Source: JADJGC01 sp964617645
GTDB taxonomy: Bacteria; Zixibacteria; MSB-5A5; CAIYYT01
NCBI GenBank assembly: GCA_964617645.1
Contig: CAZTYE010000012.1
Coordinates: forward strand, 47,044-111,043
Length of the DNA stretch: 64,000 bases
Direction of reading: 5' to 3'
The first letter of the stretch is position 1; each line of letters begins with the position of its first letter. Below, one piece after another: positions 24,841 through 33,936 of the stretch. The notes beneath the pieces are model-generated. The model was not told where the DNA came from. It made no database searches and saw nothing but the letters and a program-made list of their open reading frames with translations. Both the position numbers and the translations under genes were made by a program.

Positions 24841-25554
24841 CTACTTGGTCGCTTGCGCTGTCGGCTTGCCGAGAACGATCGGCACCGAAAACCGCGTCTT
24901 GGCGGAATCGCTGCATTCAATCGTAATCGACTTCTCAAAACTGTCGCCCCGAAACTGCGGATCGACTTTTAATTTGATCGGCGCGCTGGCGCCGGGCGCG
25001 ATTGCCGCAGCGGGCGCTGTTGCAGTAAGAAAGCCGCGAGGCATATCGACGATGCTGATCTGCACCGGTTGAGTCGAAACATTTCTCGCCGCAATGGTGA
25101 CCTCTTTGGCGCGATCGGCTAACGGCCAATCGACATTCCAGGGAGAAAGCTGAAGCGGTTGCGCGGAATCCGGCGCAACATTGAATTTCGCTTTGAACCG
25201 CACCGAAAATGTGCCTCGCTCGTCATCGTTACACGTAACGCTGGTCGTCTTCTGCGACTCGCCGCGATATGATGGTGACGACGTGAATATGATCTCCAAC
25301 TCGGTGGAGTCACCGGGAGCAATCACTTCCTTGGACAGCGGCGCCTTCGTACAACCGCAGCCCGGTTTGACGTTGGTGATCCGCAGCGAATCCGTCCCCG
25401 TAGATCGAATCACAAATGCGTGGCTCACCTTGCCGTTTTGCGGGATGACGCCAAAGTCGAATAACGTCGTGCTGATATCCAGCTTCGCCGCGCCAAACGA
25501 GACCCCCGCCATCAGAAGGCTGAGACCGACAATCTTCGCGTATCGTGTCACCAT
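24841..25554 (-). CDS. Secreted DUF1573 protein with Ig-like (ASH/MSP-type) domains
   Basis: 237 residues. Signal peptide (GLSLLMAGVSFGAA) then a DUF1573 domain, about 25-115, with the signature FDFGVIPQNGKVSHAF and the cysteine pair in VKPGCGCTKAPLSKEVIAPG. A second beta-rich repeat (about 125-230) has the same architecture. The domains probably mediate protein binding in the periplasm or at the cell surface. Typical of Bacteroidetes and related phyla. Ribosome site AGGAGA. Confidence 0.88.
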   Translation of the reverse strand: MVTRYAKIVGLSLLMAGVSFGAAKLDISTTLFDFGVIPQNGKVSHAFVIRSTGTDSLRITNVKPGCGCTKAPLSKEVIAPGDSTELEIIFTSSPSYRGESQKTTSVTCNDDERGTFSVRFKAKFNVAPDSAQPLQLSPWNVDWPLADRAKEVTIAARNVSTQPVQISIVDMPRGFLTATAPAAAIAPGASAPIKLKVDPQFRGDSFEKSITIECSDSAKTRFSVPIVLGKPTAQATK

Positions 25555-25761
25555 CGCTATCTCCTGTTCGACAATCTTTCAGGATATGATACGCATTATC
25601 GGCTTTAAGTTTCCCTACCGGCGCCTAAAGATTTTGCCGCCGGTGGGCAATAGAGTAGCGGTGTCGAGCGCGCGCTAATTGTGATTGACGCGGCGCCGGC
25701 GATTGCTGATAATGTATCCACATAAGCGATGTTCAATCACCGTCGTCACAGGAGGTAAAAA

Positions 25762-26346
25762 GTGAGACGAATTCTCGGATTACTCTTAGCCGGCTGCGCC
25801 ATCATAGCGCTGGCAGCGCCGGCCATCGGCGCCGAGCAACCGAAAAGCGAGGGCGCTCCGCCGGCGATGCCGGAGATGGGGCCGCCGAAAGAAATAGCGG
25901 AACTCGATTGGCTGATGGGCACGTGGGATGCCGCTGTCAAATCGCGAATGGATCCCAGCGTCGAAAAGTGGGAAGAGTCCAAGGCCGTCGCGGTTTACTC
26001 CAAGACCGCCGGTGGCGCCGCCATAATGATGAACTATACCGGCGACATGATGGGAATGGCCTTTGAAGGCGTCATGCTGCAGTGTTACGACAAAGAAAAC
26101 AAGACATGGCAGGTTACCTGGGTCGACAATACGGTAGGGCGCATTTCAATCTACACCGGAACCGTCGACAAGAACCAGTCGATGATGCAAGGCGAAGACA
26201 TCTGGATGGGCCAGAGATTCATCAGCCGCATGTCGACGTGGAACCACAAACCCACGTCGTTCGACTGGAAAATGGAGTCGTCGCACGATGGCGGCAAGAC
26301 CTGGTTTACAAACGTCACAGCGGTTTACACCAAGCGCACCAAGTAG
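25762..26346 (+). CDS. Secreted DUF1579 family protein
   Basis: 194 residues starting at GTG 25762 behind a perfect AGGAGG. A signal peptide (MRRILGLLLAGCAIIALAAP) is followed by a lipocalin-like beta-barrel domain of the DUF1579 family: ELDWLMGTWDAAVKSRMDP, GMAFEGVMLQCYDKENKTW and a C-terminal DGGKTWFTNVTAVYTKRTK. Function unknown. The gene ends at a strong terminator. Confidence 0.88.
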   Translation: MRRILGLLLAGCAIIALAAPAIGAEQPKSEGAPPAMPEMGPPKEIAELDWLMGTWDAAVKSRMDPSVEKWEESKAVAVYSKTAGGAAIMMNYTGDMMGMAFEGVMLQCYDKENKTWQVTWVDNTVGRISIYTGTVDKNQSMMQGEDIWMGQRFISRMSTWNHKPTSFDWKMESSHDGGKTWFTNVTAVYTKRTK

Positions 26347-26397
26347 CCTACCGCTCCTTGGTTGCCGTTTGGGGTTGAACAAACGTCTACATCCGCG

Positions 26398-26430
26398 CAA
26401 GGGCAGAGGTCGCTCTGCCCTTGTTCTGTG
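26398..26430 (+). terminator. Rho-independent terminator after the DUF1579 gene
   Basis: The 11-bp stem CAAGGGCAGAG/CTCTGCCCTTG with loop GTCG is followed by TTCTGTGGT. Strong hairpin, weak T-tract. Confidence 0.75.
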
Positions 26431-26643
26431 GTCTCCCTCCCGCGCTTGACACACCGCCGAATTCGCCCGTCTCATCCCGGGTCTTCAGATATCCGCCCGC
26501 GGATCCGCGTCCGCGATCTTCTTTCTAATTCGGTCGCCGCCAGCATAGCGGAGAAACGTAAACCCCGCCGCTCGATTTTTTGCCCCGGTCTGCTAATGAC
26601 CGCCGGCTCGCCTGCGTACCACTATCAGCTTCGGACTACACGA

Positions 26644-27600
26644 ATGACTGAGCAGATACACGGAATTCATCACATCACGGCAATTGCGGCTGATCCGCAG
26701 GCCACGATTGATTTCTATACCCGCGTCCTCGGAGTACGGCTGGTAAAATTGACCGTCAATTTTGACGACCCAGGGACATACCATCTGTACTTCGGGGATT
26801 CGGTGGGTTCACCGGGTTCGATATTGACTTTCTTCCCCTTCACCGACACTAACCGCGGGCGTGTCGGCAACGGCCAGGTGAGCGCCATCGCGTATGCGAT
26901 TCCGCGAGGGTCTTTCGATTTTTGGTCGGAGCGGTTGGCGCGCTCCGGCGTGCGATTTGGAAATCCGCTTTCGCGCTTTGGCGATTTGGTCCTGAGTTTC
27001 GTCGATCCGGATGGACTTCCGCTCGAGCTTGTCGAACACGATCTTGCATCAAGCGAGGACTGGGCGGGCGGTCCGGCGCCGGCCGAGCACGCCATCACCC
27101 GCTTCGCCGGTGCGGCCATTTCGTTGGCCTCATCCGCCGAGACCGCAGGTCTGCTTGCGGATGTGCTGGGCTTTAAGACCATCGGCACCGACGGCGAGCG
27201 CCAGCGTTTTCTGGTCGGTCAAGGCCAACACGCGCAGACTGTCGACTTGCTGATCGATCGCGATGCACCGATCGGCCGCCTCGGCGCCGGTACCGTGCAT
27301 CACATCGCCTGGCGCTGCAGTGAAATCGAACAACGCGAATGGCGCGAGCGAATTGAACGCGCAGGCCATCATGTCACGGCGATTCTTGACCGCAATTATT
27401 TTCGCTCGATCTATTTCCGCGAGCCTGGCGGTGTGCTGTTTGAACTTGCAACCGATGAGCCGGGGTTCACCGTCGATCAGGAGCTGGACGCGCTCGGGAC
27501 GCGTCTCATGCTTCCAAAATGGCTGGAGCCGCAACGCGAGCAGATCGAGAGACGATTGCCGCCGCTGCGCCTTCCCGAGGCTGAGGCTCTGCGCCAATGA
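26644..27600 (+). CDS. Ring-cleaving dioxygenase of the VOC family, MhqO/MhqA-like
   Basis: 318 residues made of two glyoxalase-fold (VOC) modules. Metal-site residues include His in IHHITAIAADP, His in GTVHHIAWRC and Glu in GGVLFELATDEPGF. The full-length match and the RLVKLTVNFDDPGTYHLYFG stretch are typical of hydroquinone-specific extradiol dioxygenases such as MhqO, which break substituted hydroquinones formed from toxic quinones. I chose ATG 26644 because MTEQIHGIHHITAIA matches the family. Its last codons overlap the start of the esterase (ATGA), the pairing seen in mhqO-mhqD clusters. Confidence 0.9.
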   Translation: MTEQIHGIHHITAIAADPQATIDFYTRVLGVRLVKLTVNFDDPGTYHLYFGDSVGSPGSILTFFPFTDTNRGRVGNGQVSAIAYAIPRGSFDFWSERLARSGVRFGNPLSRFGDLVLSFVDPDGLPLELVEHDLASSEDWAGGPAPAEHAITRFAGAAISLASSAETAGLLADVLGFKTIGTDGERQRFLVGQGQHAQTVDLLIDRDAPIGRLGAGTVHHIAWRCSEIEQREWRERIERAGHHVTAILDRNYFRSIYFREPGGVLFELATDEPGFTVDQELDALGTRLMLPKWLEPQREQIERRLPPLRLPEAEALRQ

Positions 27601-28241
27601 TCACTTCAAAGCAGCTCGATTTCATTCACGAATACGTCGGCGCGCGCGACAGTGGCAATGACTATACGTTGCTTCTGCTCCACGGCACCGGGGGTACCCA
27701 ATATGACTTGATCCCACTCGGCGAGCGACTGCTGCCGTCAGCGGCGCTGCTCAGTCCGCTCGGCAAGGTCTCCGAAAACGGCCATACCCGATTTTTTCGA
27801 CGATTGTCCCCCGGGGTTTTTGACCTCGATGATCTTCGGTTTCGTACGCACGAATTGTCCGAATTCGTTGCCAATTCGGCTGCGGTTTACAAACTCAATC
27901 GCGACCGTATTATTGCGGCGGGATATTCCAACGGCGCGAACATGGTCGCCAGCTTGCTGCTACTTGCGCCGGAAACGCTGCGGGCCGGCGTGCTCTTTCG
28001 TCCGATGGTACCGCTCGTCCCTGAGCGTCTTCCTAATCTCGATGGTGTGCAGGTGCTGATCATGGGCGGTCGCCACGATGAGGTCGTCGCTCCGCAGGAG
28101 TCCGTACGGTTGGCGGAGCTGTTCCACCAGGCCAACGCCACCGTTTCGATCCACTGGTCGGATGCCGGCCACGGTCTTCAGTCGCAGGAGATCGCCCACG
28201 CCCGTGACTGGCTGGCCGGCAAGTTGGAACTGACGAAGTAA
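27597..28241 (+). CDS. Phospholipase/carboxylesterase-family hydrolase, MhqD-like
   Basis: 214 residues with an alpha/beta-hydrolase fold: oxyanion loop LLLLHGTGGTQYDLIPL, nucleophile elbow AAGYSNGANMVASLL (Ser), acid in IMGGRHDEVVAP (Asp) and base in WSDAGHGLQSQE (His). Members of this group are encoded with hydroquinone dioxygenases and hydrolyse products of quinone detoxification, although substrates are poorly defined. Translationally coupled to the dioxygenase. Confidence 0.88.
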   Translation: MITSKQLDFIHEYVGARDSGNDYTLLLLHGTGGTQYDLIPLGERLLPSAALLSPLGKVSENGHTRFFRRLSPGVFDLDDLRFRTHELSEFVANSAAVYKLNRDRIIAAGYSNGANMVASLLLLAPETLRAGVLFRPMVPLVPERLPNLDGVQVLIMGGRHDEVVAPQESVRLAELFHQANATVSIHWSDAGHGLQSQEIAHARDWLAGKLELTK

Positions 28242-28372
28242 TCGCCGCTCTTCGCGAAGCCATCGCATCGGATTCGCTTGTTGTTATCCACGTAGTCACT
28301 CCTTAGTGCAACTTGTCTGATCTCCATGGCGTATTCGTAGAGAAAGCGCACTCAGGCGCGGAGGTGATATCC

Positions 28373-28732
28373 ATGCCGTTTTTGAAACTCGATGACTTGC
28401 CCGAACTGACGCTGGCAAAGGGCATATTCGCGCGCGTCGTCACTGCCGATTCCATGACCGTGGCGCATGTGCGGCTCGATGCCGGCGCGATCCTCCCCGA
28501 ACACGCGCATGTCAACGAACAAGTTGTGAATGTGATTGCCGGGCACCTCGAACTCACGGTCGCCGGTCAGCGCTTCGACCTCGTCCCCGGCACGGCGATG
28601 GTGCTGCCTTCGACTATTCCGCACTCGGGACGTGCCGTAACTGACTGCCGGGTAATCGACGTCTTCCACCCGGTTCGTGAAGATTTTCGCAGCGCATCGT
28701 TTGCCGGGTACGTGGCATCGCGCGACTCGTAG
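28373..28732 (+). CDS. Cupin domain protein
   Basis: 119 residues forming one cupin barrel, with motif 1 AILPEHAHVNEQVVNVIAGH(LE) and motif 2 GTAMVLPSTIPHSGRAV giving the expected His/Glu metal ligands. It resembles small quercetinase- or regulatory-type cupins. ATG 28373 follows a GGAGGTGATAT ribosome site. It lies 131 nt after the esterase on the same strand and may join the detoxification unit; the substrate is unknown. Confidence 0.88.
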   Translation: MPFLKLDDLPELTLAKGIFARVVTADSMTVAHVRLDAGAILPEHAHVNEQVVNVIAGHLELTVAGQRFDLVPGTAMVLPSTIPHSGRAVTDCRVIDVFHPVREDFRSASFAGYVASRDS

Positions 28733-28832
28733 CCCTCACCTCGCGGAAGATCGGCGACAAAGCGTTGCATGCGGCCCTCCGCTCCCGACGACGTACACTG
28801 CAGCAGCGGCATTAACCGCGAGCGCACGGACC

Positions 28833-29579
28833 CTACGGCCGCAGCTTCCAGCCCGCCATTTGCTCTTTGAACTGATAGTCGGTCATGTCCATTTTGAGCG
28901 GTGTTATCGAAATGTACCCTTGCCGCGTCGCCGAATAGTCCGATTGGTCAAAATCGCGCCACTCCGGCTCGCCGGCGATCCAGTAGTACTTCTTGCCGCG
29001 TGGGTCAATGTTCTCCACGATAATGTCGCGGTAGACACGCTTGCCCAGTCGCGTAATCTGTACGCCCCGGTACTTCCCGTTGGGCGGATTCGGCAGATTA
29101 ACATTTAGGAGCGTGAAATCGGGAAGTCCCCTTTCGAGCACCTTGGCGGTCAACTTGCGCGCAAAGCGCGCCATCGCCGCGTAGTCGATGTTGTCGAACT
29201 CCACGGACGAAAATGCAATCGAAGGAATCCCTAAAATCGCGCCTTCGAATGCTGCCGACACCGTGCCGGAATAGGTCACATCGTCGCCCATGTTCGGTCC
29301 GCGATTGATGCCGGAGAGAATGATGTCCGGTTTGCGGTGGTTGAGAATACCATACATCGCCACCATCACGGCGTCGGTCGGTGTGCCGTCGACGCTATAG
29401 AAGTTATCGCGGAACTTTTTGAGGCGCAGCGGCCGCTGCAGTGTCAGCGAGTGTCCCGACGCCGATTGGTCGACATGCGGCGCGACGACCATTACAGCGC
29501 AGATTTTCGCGACTTCACGCGCGAGCCGTTCCAGGCCGTCGGCTTCGTATCCGTCGTCGTTAGTTATCAGCGCCAGCAT
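28833..29579 (-). CDS. surE: 5'/3'-nucleotidase SurE
   Basis: 248 residues. SurE motifs: ALITNDDGYEADGLERL (metal-binding Asp pair), VVAPHVDQSASGHSLTL, GTPTDAVMVA and SGINRGPNMGDDVTYSGTVSAA. It dephosphorylates nucleoside monophosphates and short polyphosphates. The start at ATG 29579 overlaps the preceding glycosyltransferase stop by one base (TAATG), so the two form an operon. Confidence 0.95.
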   Translation of the reverse strand: MLALITNDDGYEADGLERLAREVAKICAVMVVAPHVDQSASGHSLTLQRPLRLKKFRDNFYSVDGTPTDAVMVAMYGILNHRKPDIILSGINRGPNMGDDVTYSGTVSAAFEGAILGIPSIAFSSVEFDNIDYAAMARFARKLTAKVLERGLPDFTLLNVNLPNPPNGKYRGVQITRLGKRVYRDIIVENIDPRGKKYYWIAGEPEWRDFDQSDYSATRQGYISITPLKMDMTDYQFKEQMAGWKLRP

Positions 29580-30250
29580 TAGGCTATCCAAAATACCGAT
29601 CTGGCCAGCATTTTCAAGAACCGAAACGTATCGAGCAGCGGCCGGATCGCGCTGGTCGATCCGTTGTAGATCGTGCGGATGGGCACGCCGCGTACCGCAA
29701 ATCCCGCCCGCGCCGCGCGAATCAGGAATTCCGGCTCAAAGTCGTAATTCTGCGACCGCGGCTGCACGCGCTTCATCGCGGTCGCCGGGATCATGCGAAA
29801 TCCGGATTGCGCATCGCGCAGCTGGTAGCCTGCGAAAATCGAAGCGGCAAACGATGACAGCGAATTCGACAGTTTTCGCTCGATCGGCATGGTGGTGTCG
29901 CGAACTCGTTCACCGATGAGAACGACGCCGGCGCCGTCATAGAAATCGAGGAAGGTCTGAATTTCGTCGGGGTCGTGCTGCAGATCGGCATCGAGAGTGA
30001 TCGCAGCGTCGAAGCCGCCCACTAAGGCATACTTGAACCCGGATGCCAGTGCGGCGCCTTTACCGCGATTGTCGGCATGCTCGACGACTCGTGCGCCGTG
30101 CCGGCGGGCGATCTCGCCGGAGCCGTCAGTCGAGCCGTCATCAACGACTAAGACCTCAAGATGCGGATAAGTGGTGCGAATACGTTCGATGAGCACCGGC
30201 AACGATCGGGCGGCGTTGAATGCAGGAATTATGACAATGAACTTGGACAT
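29579..30250 (-). CDS. Family 2 glycosyltransferase, polyprenyl-phosphate mannosyl/glucosyl transferase type
   Basis: 223 residues of the GT2 fold: VIIPAFNAARSLP, VVDDGSTDGSGEIARRHGA, ITLDADLQHDPDEI (DxD) and the QSGFRMIP signature of the DPM1/polyprenyl-phosphate transferase group. It would put mannose or glucose on polyprenyl phosphate, supplying membrane GT-C enzymes such as the DUF2723 and AftB-like proteins here. No C-terminal membrane helices, as in bacterial soluble forms. Start at ATG 30250 (MSKFIVIIPAFN). Confidence 0.9.
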   Translation of the reverse strand: MSKFIVIIPAFNAARSLPVLIERIRTTYPHLEVLVVDDGSTDGSGEIARRHGARVVEHADNRGKGAALASGFKYALVGGFDAAITLDADLQHDPDEIQTFLDFYDGAGVVLIGERVRDTTMPIERKLSNSLSSFAASIFAGYQLRDAQSGFRMIPATAMKRVQPRSQNYDFEPEFLIRAARAGFAVRGVPIRTIYNGSTSAIRPLLDTFRFLKMLARSVFWIA

Positions 30251-30450
30251 GGGCGAACGAAGCCGGTCTTCCTCCATTGCACTTATGCAGAAGCGCGGGC
30301 GGGAATTCCAGTGTTTTCTGCCGTGTCCGCCTTGATCGTCACGGCGACTGGAATTCCAACGGAAAACTCCGTATCTTGAGGGAACGGAGCGGTCATCATT
30401 CGTAGCCGCCCGACGAAGTACTTGTGAATTCAAGAAAGATCGATGCCAAT

Positions 30451-31176
30451 ATGACCGATCACGCAATACTTTTCGACTTCTGGCAGACTCTCTTCCTCGA
30501 CGTAGGTGAGCGCGACGCCATGACGGCGCGCAAAAGCCTCCTCCGCTCATTTCTCGCCGACAATGGCTACGATGGCGCTTCCGACCTCGACGCCGCGTTT
30601 GACGCTGTGCGTCCGTGGTTCATGAACGTTTATCTCAACGAACGGCGCACGCCGCTCGTTGAAGAACGACTCGGCAAAGTGCTCGCTCATCTCGGAATCG
30701 CGTTGCCGGATCACCTTCTCCGCGAAGTGTCGGAGCGTTTTGGCGAGATGGGTATGATGCACGACCCGCAACTCGCGCCACATGCGCACGAGGTTCTCCA
30801 CGAACTTTCGCGACGATTCCATCTCGGTATAGTCTCCGATACGGGTTACACACCCGGTCGTGTGCTACGCCGGCACATGGCTAAGCACGGCGTGCTCGAC
30901 CGATTCAGCGCCTTCTCGTTTTCGGACGAGACCGGCCACGCCAAGCCCCATCCCCGACAGTTTCTCAATGTCCTCAACCAAGTCGGTGTTCCGCCGGAAC
31001 GCGCGATTCATTGCGGCGACCTGCCCACGCACGACATTCGCGGCGCCAAGGCGCTGGGAATAACGGCGGTGCTATACACCGGCTGCCACTCGGAACCGGC
31101 CGGCGATCATGAGCCGGACTTTGTGATCAGCGACTGGCGCGAACTGCCGGCCGTTGTCGATCAAGTTTTTGGTTGA
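30451..31176 (+). CDS. HAD-superfamily hydrolase-like protein with altered motif I
   Basis: 241 residues with cap domain and HAD motifs: motif I LFDFWQTLFL, motif II GIVSDTGYT, motif III Lys in HAKPHPRQF and motif IV HCGDLPTHDIRGAKALGI. In motif I the second acidic residue (DxD) is replaced by Trp, so the usual general acid is missing and the catalytic role is uncertain; such DxW variants are known in environmental genomes. I prefer ATG 30451 over GTG 30424. Function unknown. Confidence 0.85.
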   Translation: MTDHAILFDFWQTLFLDVGERDAMTARKSLLRSFLADNGYDGASDLDAAFDAVRPWFMNVYLNERRTPLVEERLGKVLAHLGIALPDHLLREVSERFGEMGMMHDPQLAPHAHEVLHELSRRFHLGIVSDTGYTPGRVLRRHMAKHGVLDRFSAFSFSDETGHAKPHPRQFLNVLNQVGVPPERAIHCGDLPTHDIRGAKALGITAVLYTGCHSEPAGDHEPDFVISDWRELPAVVDQVFG

Positions 31177-31203
31177 ACAGTCCGAAGAATCACTTAGCAT
31201 TGT

Positions 31204-32691
31204 ATGAACAGAGCGTTAATGAAAGCTCGCCCCGAGCTGTCTTCCGACGCGGAACGTCCTGTGCATGGGGCGGCGCGCGAGACCAAATTGAAACAGAGTA
31301 TTCGCTATCCCGACTTTGGTTTCGAATGGCATCACTTCCTCCGGCGTCCTTGGAAAGCCCGCTGGTGGTTACGGCCGCTTTCCCGTTACTACGGGGCGCA
31401 GTTTCGCCACTATCATGCGCTGCTGACCGAGTCTCTGGGCTGGTCAGCGGAACGACTGCATGAACACCAGTGGCGGCTCTTGAAGCAGCTAATTGACCAC
31501 GCTTATCGCACCACGCCGTTCTATCGGCGCTACTTTGCCGAAAACAAAATCACGCCGGATGACATCCGCACACCCGCCGACTTTCGGCAGTTGCCATTGG
31601 TCGACCGCAATGTGCTGCGCGAGCGGTTGGCGGAGTTCCGCTCCACTGAGTTCGAACGCTACGGTGGTTTTGCGTCAAGAACGTCCGGGACAACCGCCCG
31701 GCTGTTGACATTTTATCGAACGCCGCAGGTCGAAGCCGTCCGCCGGGCCGCGCAATGGCGGCATTTCCACCATATGGGATATGATTATCGCCAGCCGCGC
31801 GTCTCACTCAATGTCCCGTTCGTCGGCGAAGAAGCCGACTTGCTCTACATCTACGATCCAATCGAAAACGTGGTCATGTTCAACGGCCGCTTCCTCGACG
31901 TTGAAACGGTCGACGCGATCGCCGAAGTCTGCGCTCGCTTCGAGCCGCGGATGTTCTACGGGCACCCGTCGGCGATGATTACTCTTGCTAAGCAGCTCGA
32001 GAAACGAAAGCTGCCGCCGCTCCGAGTGCCGATGGTATACACCTATTCAGAGGTCATCACGGACGCGATGCGCGCTGCGATTCGCGAGTACATCGGCCAA
32101 GAAACCTTTGACTACTACGGCAACCGCGAAAACTCAATCAGCGCCGCGCAATACCGATGCGGCAACTACCACATCAACGCGGAGTTCGTCTATCTCGAAC
32201 TCGAGAAATCGACGGAGCAGTTCGAAGGACAGACCTTGTCCCACGTCGTCGGCACCAACCTGCACAATTACGCCATGCCGTTGCTGCGCTACGACTGCAG
32301 CGATCTTGCCATTGATCTCAAACCCTGCGACCGCTGTCGATTGCCGCAACCGGTGATCCGCTTCGTCGGCGGTCGCGAAAAGAACTTCCTCGTCTCGCGG
32401 CGTGGCCTCATCCACTGCCAATTCGATGACATCCTTTGGAAGCAGTCCGTGAACATGCCTGACGATCTGCAAGTCGAACAGATCGATCTTGAAAACGTCA
32501 TTCTTCGCATCGTCCCCTCACAAAACTACGATCGGAATCGCGACGAGCAGCCGCTCATCGACTACTTGAAGGACTCCACAAAGAACCTCTTTCAGGTCAA
32601 AGTCGAGTATGTAGACGACATACCGCCGACCGCCGGCTTCAAGCGCCCCAAAGTGCTCTCCAGGCTCGGCCAGAACATAATCGACGCGTAA
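31204..32691 (+). CDS. Phenylacetate-CoA ligase/CapK-like adenylate-forming protein
   Basis: 495 residues with the AMP-binding core ASRTSGTTARLLTFYRT, the YSEVITDAM stretch and the C-terminal RYDCSDLAIDL ... FVGGREKNFLVSRRG of the PaaK/CapK group. The N-terminal about 60 residues (PDFGFEWHHFLRRPWKARWW) are an added region. CapK-like ligases are found with polysaccharide genes; their substrates are mostly unknown. No other phenylacetate gene is near. Confidence 0.85.
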   Translation: MNRALMKARPELSSDAERPVHGAARETKLKQSIRYPDFGFEWHHFLRRPWKARWWLRPLSRYYGAQFRHYHALLTESLGWSAERLHEHQWRLLKQLIDHAYRTTPFYRRYFAENKITPDDIRTPADFRQLPLVDRNVLRERLAEFRSTEFERYGGFASRTSGTTARLLTFYRTPQVEAVRRAAQWRHFHHMGYDYRQPRVSLNVPFVGEEADLLYIYDPIENVVMFNGRFLDVETVDAIAEVCARFEPRMFYGHPSAMITLAKQLEKRKLPPLRVPMVYTYSEVITDAMRAAIREYIGQETFDYYGNRENSISAAQYRCGNYHINAEFVYLELEKSTEQFEGQTLSHVVGTNLHNYAMPLLRYDCSDLAIDLKPCDRCRLPQPVIRFVGGREKNFLVSRRGLIHCQFDDILWKQSVNMPDDLQVEQIDLENVILRIVPSQNYDRNRDEQPLIDYLKDSTKNLFQVKVEYVDDIPPTAGFKRPKVLSRLGQNIIDA

Positions 32692-32890
32692 ACTTACACT
32701 TCAACCACGTCTTAGCAACAACATATATCGCAATGATTTACGGTAATGTCGTGATGTAGTGCATCAGTGCTGCGCCCGACTCGACCTATATTTGCACAGG
32801 TACCAAAAAGCTCTTTACAGAATGTGCCGATCCATTATATTGGCGTGGGTTAAGGGTACTTTCGAGCAAACCGCTACTTCACGGAGCGTT

Positions 32891-33766
32891 ATGTTGACAC
32901 GCATAATCGGTCAATTCTCCCTCTTCGCGACTCTGCTGTTGTTCGCCGGATTCATCGGCGCAGCAGCCGAACCGATGGCGCCCTATGAGCTGAGTATTGA
33001 ACAGATCGCTTCCGCTCGCATTGGCGACAACATCGAACTACGGCTGATCAACAATACTGGAAGTGAACTTTTCGGGAAATTTAAGATTGTCCTCGGTTAC
33101 GATCCCAATCGCCTGACGCTCAAAACTGTAGAGCGCGGCTTCGTGCCCGCCTACTGCAACTGGGATGACTTCGGTTGGCAGTACGGTGATTGCGGAACCT
33201 GCGGCCTCAAGGTGGTCGAAATCTGGGGCGAAGCTGATGTATTGGCGATCCCCGGCGGCTCGACTTGCCTATCACCGGTTGGCGAGTTCGCCAAACTCAA
33301 GTTCAAGATCTCAACCGACACGTTAAATGCCGGCTTCTTCGCGGATCTGGCGTTTATCTGGATCGACTGCAACAGCAATACACTGGAGTCGGCGGCGCGC
33401 GATACGACGTTTCACGGTCGATTTGCATTTGACCAGGATGGCAACAGCATCACCGGCGCCGATCGCTACTACGGCGGTACTCTCCCGGGCTGCATCGTTC
33501 CCGGCGAACCGGTACAGATCAAGGCGATCAACACCACCAATGGTGGCGTTCAGATCAGTCCGAGTTTTGGTCGATTTGGCGATGCCAACGGCGATGGTCG
33601 CGTCAATCTCTCTGATGTAACTTACATGATCAATTACATCTTCGCCGACGGCAGCGTCCCCAAGGATTATCTCACGGGCGATTATGACGAGGACGGCATC
33701 GCCGGCATCGCTGACGCGGTATTCCTGTTGAACTACGTCTTCCAGATCTTGAGCGCAAATCAATAG
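32891..33766 (+). CDS. Secreted cohesin-like plus type I dockerin protein
   Basis: 291 residues starting at ATG 32891 behind GGAG. A signal peptide (LFATLLLFAGFIGAAAE) precedes a beta-sandwich resembling a cohesin/Big-type module (about 35-195), with KFKIVLGYDPNRLTL and cysteines CNW, CGTC and C. The C-terminus is a dockerin with two EF-hand-type loops: GDANGDGRVNLSDVTYMINY and DYDEDGIAGIADAVFLLNY. Such proteins abound in Zixibacteria-like genomes, where the dockerin is not always part of a cellulosome. The upstream gap 32692-32890 shows no gene. Confidence 0.85.
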   Translation: MLTRIIGQFSLFATLLLFAGFIGAAAEPMAPYELSIEQIASARIGDNIELRLINNTGSELFGKFKIVLGYDPNRLTLKTVERGFVPAYCNWDDFGWQYGDCGTCGLKVVEIWGEADVLAIPGGSTCLSPVGEFAKLKFKISTDTLNAGFFADLAFIWIDCNSNTLESAARDTTFHGRFAFDQDGNSITGADRYYGGTLPGCIVPGEPVQIKAINTTNGGVQISPSFGRFGDANGDGRVNLSDVTYMINYIFADGSVPKDYLTGDYDEDGIAGIADAVFLLNYVFQILSANQ

Positions 33767-33790
33767 CTTCCCTTGCGAGAAGCCTTATCG

Positions 33791-33824
33791 ACGGCCACGC
33801 ACCTGCGTGGCCGTATTCTTTTCT
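33791..33824 (+). terminator. Rho-independent terminator after the dockerin gene
   Basis: A 10-bp stem ACGGCCACGC/GCGTGGCCGT with loop ACCT is followed by ATTCTTTTCT. Confidence 0.9.
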
Positions 33825-33936
33825 CTTAGCTGTCTGAGCAACGTCAACCGGTGTCGGATCATGCAGGTTTGCGGCCGAGTTGGACGGTCCAACTGAGCGC
33901 TTGCTCGAAATCAGTCAATTCCCTATCGTTTCGTCG

